Source of the DNA: Patella vulgata
Taxonomy: Eukaryota > Mollusca > Gastropoda > Patellidae
Assembly (NCBI RefSeq): GCF_932274485.2
Contig: NC_065882.2
Coordinates: forward strand, 59,929,431-59,993,430
Length of the DNA: 64,000 bases
Reading direction: 5' to 3'
Positions 59,301 to 64,000 of this stretch are shown here, in pieces. Position 1 is the first letter of the stretch, and every line of letters begins with the position of its first letter. Both the position numbers and the translations under genes were made by a program. The notes beneath the pieces were generated by a model. That model searched no databases. It saw nothing but the letters and a program-made list of their open reading frames with translations, and was not told where the DNA came from.

Positions 59301-60669
59301 TTACATACACAGCAGACACTACAACACAGGCGACTACACCAGAAACTACTACAGGCCAGGCGACTACACTAGAAACTACAACAGCACAAGCAACTACACT
59401 AGAAACTACAACAGCACAAGCAACTACACTAGAGACTACAACAGCACAAACGAATACACCAGAACCTACAGCACAGGCGACTACACTAGAAACTACAACA
59501 GCACTGACGACTACACTAGCAACTACAACAGTCCGGGCTACTACAACAAACCTAACGCAAACAACTGAAGTATCTGTGAACACGACCACTACAACATCAT
59601 CATCGGCGGCTAAACTACTGACAGTACATTTTGTTTTAATTGGAGTAGCGGGTGTATTGTTAATCATTCTAGCTGTAATATTTGTGATAGTCTATCTGAA
59701 AATGAAAATAATAAAACCTTCTAAGAATGTTATGCAGCATAATCATGTGATAACATCGGTGGCACCAGCACGCACTTCACAGGTACAGCAAAGGTAATGT
59801 CATCTTTTAAAAGAATGGTCTTATAATATGTAAATGTCTTAAGGAAAGGAAGTGAAATGAAATGAGGTTTAATGTCCTACTGTTCTGCTCCTATACTGGG
59901 CTAATGTAGACGGGCATCAGAAGGACTAGACAGCTGTCCTTGTCAGGTCCTCCGTCCTGCATCACTGACAAGGGGAAACCACGTCGGAAAATCGGGATGA
60001 ACTTTCTCGGCTGTCTTAAAGGAGATAAAACGCTATTATTTGGGACAAATGGAAACAAATGGGTCGCAACGCATATAATAATGTAATATGAATGTAATTA
60101 AACTGATTTACATTCAATCGTTTCTGTTTTACTGTAATTTCTAATCAGTTATAATCTGCGAAATACGCGAAAAGTCTGAATTGAATGGCAGTGTATGGCG
60201 TCTGGTTATTCCAGTCTACTTCGATAGTATTCTCGCACATGGGATATGTTTCGCCGCGTATTATGCCACTTTTAAAATTTTCATTTTGTCTTAAATATTG
60301 GATATCAGAAGCCCAACTTTTCAGGGTAAGATAACATCAATATGTTGATTTAAATTGACCAATAAGGCGTGTTTGCATTGTCGAAGACTGTGGATGATAT
60401 TGAGTTAAAGACTGCCCCTTTAAGAGTAAATGGAGAACTAAAAACTGCACTGGACCAAGCACATCGTGTTCAATTTCATGTTATGTTATTATTAGGTCGG
60501 GCTATTAAATGCTAAATTAAAATGTTGCTTACGAAACAAATGCAAAGCCCCGCCCCTTCCGGGGATTTCTCATAAACTTTGAATTTCTATTTTCAGTAAT
60601 GGTGATATAAATCATACTCGTTTTAAAATTCCCAGGCCAAAGATTAGCAACAGGGTTCATGCCATATGA
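54069..60669 (+). CDS. NIDO-domain, mucin-stalk, single-pass membrane protein (six-exon gene model)
   Basis: CDS join 54069-54290, 56422-56712, 57127-57264, 58786-58939, 59313-59793, 60597-60669: 1359 nt, 452 aa plus stop. Seen: every intron is GT-AG, phases are 0,0,0,1,2, and the domain reads smoothly across each junction. Residues about 7-30 form a signal-like hydrophobic N-terminus. Residues about 32-262 match the NIDO domain, with the opening LLPYG...GDQTLEKVDDRFAEI, then YINDDGVISF, NPGWVFVATWESV, NTFQVIVASDGNTSVVIFQY, VGFNSGNG and SNVEDPGKFIYQVD. Residues about 270-366 are Thr/Ala/Glu repeats, likely O-glycosylated; 373-397 are transmembrane; about 55 basic residues follow. Known: NIDO domains occur in nidogen, alpha-tectorin and MUC4 and act outside the cell in matrix or adhesion. 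Inferred: a type I surface adhesion or recognition protein. An upstream non-coding exon is possible. An alternative end without exon 6 stops at 59797 (429 aa). Confidence 0.85.
54455..54512. repeat. Poly-C / poly-A simple sequence in intron 1
   Basis: A C-run followed by long A-runs and AAT repeats in the first intron of the NIDO gene. Confidence 0.9.
54551..54625 (+). repeat. Fragment of the ~333-bp family terminus in intron 1
   Basis: TATACTTCCACATTTTTATA and CTGTCGCCCATGGCCCGTCC resemble the TIR plus GTCGCCCGTC region at 43371-43420. Confidence 0.45.
56276..56342. repeat. (ATC)n and (GT)n microsatellites beside NIDO exon 2
   Basis: CATCAT repeats at about 56276-56297, then GT repeats at about 56313-56341, 80 bases upstream of the exon 2 acceptor. 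Confidence 0.95.
56422..56712 (+). CDS. NIDO gene exon 2: core of NIDO domain
   Basis: The acceptor is a long T-tract ending CCAG at 56418-56421 and the donor is GTAAGC at 56713; phase 0 on both sides, 97 codons. Joined to exon 1 it reads SKLYINDDGVISF, the usual NIDO phrase. It contains TKPFICIYCTDIYVQNGG, the wall segment before the tyrosine-rich strand, and NPGWVFVATWESVKSY. N-glycosylation sequons occur in NISS and NNTS. The open frame extends upstream through a CA/GT-rich intron stretch that is not coding. Confidence 0.88.
57127..57264 (+). CDS. NIDO gene exon 3: NTFQ block of NIDO domain
   Basis: 46 codons between a GTGCAG acceptor (57121-57126) and a GTAAAG donor (57265), phase 0 both sides. 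It encodes GNTFQVIVASDGNTSVVIF, then QYQTLNWVIDERPD, the most diagnostic part of NIDO domains (NTFQ, an SDG turn, FxY, then W). It contains no in-frame ATG, so a start-codon ORF search misses it. Confidence 0.9.
58471..58538 (+). repeat. Solo 3' tail of SINE family B in intron 3
   Basis: CCGTCTTCATTAACCCAGTA, GAGCAGAACTGTAGAATGTT and CATTTCATTTCATTT. Confidence 0.8.
58786..58939 (+). CDS. NIDO gene exon 4: end of NIDO domain
   Basis: Acceptor TTTTAG at 58780-58785, donor GTAATA at 58940. It opens VGFNSGNGADSFLYPDSG and closes SNVEDPGKFIYQVD, the standard NIDO C-terminus, followed by TTITEFTQR. It ends in phase 1 with a single G carried to the next exon. Like exon 3 it has no internal start codon. 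Confidence 0.88.
59313..59793 (+). CDS. NIDO gene exon 5: Thr-rich stalk, transmembrane helix, cytoplasmic start
   Basis: The acceptor is a tandem NAGNAG (ACAGCAG, 59309-59315): either 59313 or 59316 keeps the frame, adding or omitting one Ala. The first 290 nt are a degenerate 30-bp repeat encoding units like TTLETTTAQA. Then come NTTTTTSSSAAK, the membrane segment from VHFVLIGVAGVLL through IVYL, and a basic stop-transfer KMKIIK. The donor AAG/GTAATG at 59794 is good; if unspliced, translation ends four bases later at TAA 59795-59797. Confidence 0.85.
59316..59530. repeat. 30-bp coding minisatellite (stalk of NIDO protein)
   Basis: Units like ACTACACTAGAAACTACAAC plus AGCACAAGCA recur about six times, most exactly between 59367 and 59456. 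The length is a multiple of three, so copy-number change keeps the frame. Confidence 0.92.
59852..60010 (-). mobile_element. SINE family B, internally deleted and head-less, in intron 5
   Basis: AATGAGGTTTAATGTCCTAC, then GACGGGCATCAGAAGGACTA shows a jump over ~140 bp of the normal body, then TCCTCCGTCCTGCATCACTG to GATGAACTTTCTCGG. The tRNA head is missing; six bases later a TTAA family 1 element starts. Confidence 0.85.
60016..60423 (+). mobile_element. TTAA-flanked element, family 1, copy 4 (intronic)
   Basis: 408 bp, TTAA at both ends, more diverged and internally shortened. It lies in the last intron of the NIDO gene and abuts a head-less SINE fragment (59852-60010). Confidence 0.7.
60597..60669 (+). 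CDS. NIDO gene exon 6: cytoplasmic tail and stop
   Basis: The acceptor is TTCTATTTTCAG (60585-60596). Using the phase-2 donor of exon 5, it encodes SNGDINHTRFKIPRPKISN then RVHAI and TGA at 60667-60669. This tail is basic, with a PRPK motif of proline and lysine. Support is the strong acceptor and an open frame of the right phase; the short length makes it the least certain exon. Confidence 0.6.
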
Positions 60670-61450
60670 TCCAGACAAGTCTATTGTTCAGATGAAATTC
60701 AGATGATGGAATAAATATCTGGAACACAGGATCCAGATTCTATATTCATATCCTATAATTTATTATGTGAACCAACCGGGTTATTATAAGTGCAATATTT
60801 TCTGTGTGTTATGTTTTTTTTAAAAAAAATTTAGTTATGCAATTATATTTTAGCATTCTCGAAAGCTGCTTAAGCTATACATTATTTAAGTCAAGCGTTC
60901 CGGAATACTGCCGAGACTTTGAGACTTTTTATTCTACTGTTTAATTTTATTTTTTTTTAGATTAAAATAATGCACGTAATAGATTATAAGTGTGAAATCA
61001 AGTACAAAATCCTTTATACCCATTAGATTATAGAAAACATGAAGTGAGATGTAACATAAATGGAATGAAATATTATTTAATGATTATTATTCAGTGATTG
61101 AATTCGTGACTTTTTATTCAAATGTTTAATTTTGTTGGGTTAAAATAGATCCTAAGAGAGATATCAAGAATAAAATCCAATAAACCCATGTGTATAATTA
61201 CACAGAAAACATGAAGTGAGGTCTGACTTATATGGAATGAAACATTAAAAAAAATAAACATTTTTGAAATTGGTGCCGGATGTTTTTGGTTTCTAATATG
61301 TATTTATAACCAAATAAAATTCCAGTAAAATAAACGTTACAAATAGATCATTAGATTGTCTTAAAAAAAATAATAAGTTAATCGGACAACTATTTAATCT
61401 GGCGGCAGAAAGGTGTTCTGCGCGAGTACTAAAATCATTTTCGACACATT
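60670..61450. other. 3' flank of the NIDO gene
   Basis: AT-rich. CCAATAAACC at about 61177 and AAATAAAA at about 61313 are candidate polyadenylation signals, far from the stop. Two related phrases around CATGAAGTGAG and ATGGAATGAAA(C/T)ATT (61038 and 61210) mark a diverged ~170-bp tandem duplication. Confidence 0.4.
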
Positions 61451-61559
61451 CCGCTAAGAAAATTTAAGTTTCCAATTAAGTTTATAAAAATTGTGAACTC
61501 GGTCCGCAAAGAAAATTTAAGTTTCCAATAAAGTTTATAAAAATTGTGAATTCGGTCCG
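61451..61559. repeat. Tandem duplication, 53-54-bp unit x2
   Basis: AAGAAAATTTAAGTTTCCAA to TTGTGAA(C/T)TCGGT occurs twice in a row with few changes. Confidence 0.93.
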
Positions 61560-63732
61560 TTATGGCGTACACGGGTGGCACTTACAAGGCTGATAAGAGA
61601 AGGGTGCATAGTTGTTCGGGTGGTACGAACAACCGAGGTCTTGACAGCTGGAAACCGAAGGTTGGTAAGCGAATATGTCAATACCCGGGTCAAACCACCT
61701 TACCTTGCTTTGCATACATAGCCACTGAAATAATAATTTCGACTGCGTCTAGAATAACCCCGTGGTTTCCAGTGGTCACGTAAGACTTATTCCGGTCACA
61801 AACGGAAAATTCACACGCGAAGTGAGATTTTATAACCTTATCTCAGGGGAGGTAACTATCTATTTACTAAACAGTTCATTTTATCGCTGACATCAAGTTA
61901 AATGTCAATAACTTATTTTTCTTTAACACTCTTTTTACTCACAGAGAGCCAAATATGTCACATTAATAAATATTTTAAATGTGACTCACCACCTACATTT
62001 TATTTCAATAAATAATCCTAGGATTAGTACTATTTATGACGACATAATTTACGAACACCACCTGGCTGAAAATCTAAATTCACTTGCGAACACTCCAGAC
62101 GAAAGTATCAAAGAAGAAAAAGAATTATCTATAATATTGCAGCTGAATTGTGAAAAGCTGTTTAGAATTGTGCAAAATTTGATAAGATTTGTGCACATAA
62201 TAGAGAAACTTCTTAAGAATCCATGTGGTAAATTCGACACGAACAATATTGGATGTAAACCCTATCGAAATATATCCAACGATTCCGATTAGAAAAGATT
62301 CCATTTTTACCAAATATAAGCTGCATCAGTGCATGTGCGTATGTACAGCGGCCCCAAATCTAAAAAATTTTAAAGCAATTAGATGGTTTAGGGGTACAAA
62401 ATAGCTTAAAATTACCAGCAGCAGCGGGCCCCATGTCATTACCTTGTTATGTGATGAAACAGCTGAGATGATGCCTTTACTCTAAAGCGATGTTCCCTAT
62501 TCAATAAGTCACGCTGAACAACTTCGACGGATAAAAAATGAATATCGCATTTTGAAACACAACTTGTTATTATAGTCTAGATCGAGTCGTTGCTAATTTG
62601 AACTAAACATTCCCCATTAGAGTTTTTCTGAGATATTTTAATACACGTCATTCTATTGAGACAAAGAAGATAACAGTAAGAACAAGAAAAGACCCCCAAA
62701 AAACAATGAAAAACTAATTAAAAGTTGCTAACTAATTTTTGAATTACATGTAAATATTTTGGATTTGTCATCTAACAAAGCAGAAATTCTGTGGTGTCCT
62801 CCTTTATATTATGATGTCCTAAGCACGTGCTTATTTTGTTTAATGGGTAATTCAGTCCTGAGCCCTGATACACAGTCCCGCACACTGACATAGTGCCGTA
62901 TATGGCAGTTCTGCATGAACGCAGTTACATCGTTCAGCGCACTCCTCTCGGTCTGTCATCCAGATTGTTACGGGAGAGAAAATTGGCATGATACTTCCAA
63001 ACATTATCCCACCCTGACTGACTCTCTTGTATTGCGGAAAGAAGCCATCATCTGTTGGACGAATGCCGTCAATATCTCCTCTCTTGTGTATACGTCTTAC
63101 GGCTGTACATGTTTTGTCATAATGAGCCCGGCATAACGCACAAGGAAATGGCGCTGCTTAAGCGCTGAAAAGGAAGTTTTCTTTTTGTAAATGAGGATGT
63201 TTGCCCTATTAAAACACTAGTACTTAACACAGTTTAATCCGTGCATTATGACGATAAAAGTACTTTTCATAGAACAGAGTTTGTCATTAATATTAAAATT
63301 AAAGGCCGTTAGTTCTTAAGAAACATGTAGTAAACAAATTCATTTTATGGAAAAGTACAAACTGACATTGCAACTGATGATTTTTGTCTTCAGTCTGTCT
63401 TGCAAGTTAGATAAATTATTTTACTGACATAATAATATATGACAAGTAGAATAATTCTCGATATAATTTATCTAACGTGGATCATCTGTCCGCCGGCAAG
63501 AAGTTCCAAGAAATTTTATTGTGAGAATTTTCTTAATATTTTTATTATAACCTGTATATGAACACAATGATTTTTAAAAATGCTCTTTGGAATTGCTTAA
63601 TTTTTTTCGTGGAACTAGAAATACGAAAAAATGTGGCAATTCCTCACCACCTGAATGCTAATTAAATGACCTGGTCAGAACAACCATGGTTCGGGAGAGA
63701 AATCCTTATCTAGTCCCTTGCAAGAGAGGTTA
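61560..63732. other. Unassigned stretch with two unproven open frames
   Basis: A 73-codon frame at 61562-61783 lies in GC-richer, CpG-containing DNA, and a 103-codon frame at 61981-62292 has a helical, Leu/Glu-rich middle. I recognise neither. The first could be a promoter-proximal or first-exon region of a gene beyond the window. The frame at 62915-63136 (Cys-rich) is also unrecognised. Confidence 0.25.
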
Positions 63733-64000
63733 GGGGGTTGGATGGCCGAATGGTTAGCACGTGCGTGCTGTATCATACGGCCTGTCATTGAGTCAACTGG
63801 CGTGGTTTCGAATCCTCCTTTGTACGTGACAAGGAGTTGGGTCGTCTGTCCCAATCTCTTGGGTTTTCTCCAGGTCCTCCGGTTTCCTCCCACTGCTAAA
63901 GACCCCTATGCGCAGCGAATTATTGAAATAAAATTAAACCATATGTTAGTCCCGAAATGACCTAGTTTGTGTCGAGTGGACGTTAAACCCCATCTCTCTC
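63733..64000 (+). mobile_element. tRNA-derived SINE, family A, at window edge
   Basis: Head GGATGGCCGAATGGTTAGCA (box A) and box B GGTTTCGAATCC are both well preserved. The CT-rich tail reaches the last base of the window. Confidence 0.9.

Noticed and set aside
59263-59568. Open frame with NYTRNYNSTS-type Tyr/Asn repeats
   Set aside because: It is the off-frame reading of the Thr-rich stalk minisatellite; the frame fixed by exons 4 and 6 and by the transmembrane segment is the Thr-rich one.
59275-59667. 130-codon minus-strand Val/Ala-rich frame
   Set aside because: Antisense shadow of the same 30-bp repeat; no start or splice context and no domain.

Overview
The window is AT-rich eukaryotic DNA, mostly intergenic and densely seeded with transposable elements. 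It carries spliceosomal introns, two tRNA-derived SINE families, non-LTR retrotransposon relics, Tc1/mariner DNA transposons and many small non-autonomous elements. That repeat style, together with a heparan sulfate 3-O-sulfotransferase and a nidogen-domain membrane protein, points to an invertebrate metazoan. A lophotrochozoan, most likely a mollusc, is my inference; no sequence here proves the species.

Two host genes can be supported. At 21872-22936 (+) an intronless CDS encodes a complete 354-aa type II membrane sulfotransferase of the HS3ST family, most like HS3ST5; a splice acceptor lies 10 bases before the ATG. At 54069-60669 (+) six exons with canonical GT-AG introns and consistent phases encode a 452-aa protein that is in pieces in any simple ORF listing. 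It has a signal-like N-terminus, a complete NIDO domain split over four exons, a Thr-rich mucin-like stalk built from a 30-bp coding repeat, one transmembrane segment and a short basic tail.

The rest is mobile or repeated DNA. Positions 1-2600 hold a terminal-inverted-repeat element and a long array of ~333-bp units whose relatives recur at 4.7, 10.6, 11.3 and 43.4 kb. Two nearly identical Tc1-type transposons lie in opposite orientation at 7852-9382 (transposase intact) and 34896-36424 (two 1-bp deletions in the transposase) and bracket the sulfotransferase. Three families of TTAA-flanked non-autonomous elements are scattered through the window. One tRNA-derived SINE family ends in CT repeats, another in TTTCATTTCATTT; both share a 3' tail motif around GACGTTAAACCCCAT. 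A decayed LINE with SINE pieces inserted lies at about 31.7-33.9 kb, a Penelope-like endonuclease relic at 37.0-37.7 kb, and a LINE ORF1 relic on the minus strand at 39.0-39.6 kb. Recent local tandem duplications occur at 7.0, 30.2, 41.8, 49.3 and 61.5 kb.

There is no operon-like organisation and no CRISPR array, rRNA or convincing functional tRNA gene. The most biologically interesting object is the NIDO-mucin-transmembrane gene. The most interesting structural one is the inverted transposon pair around the sulfotransferase.
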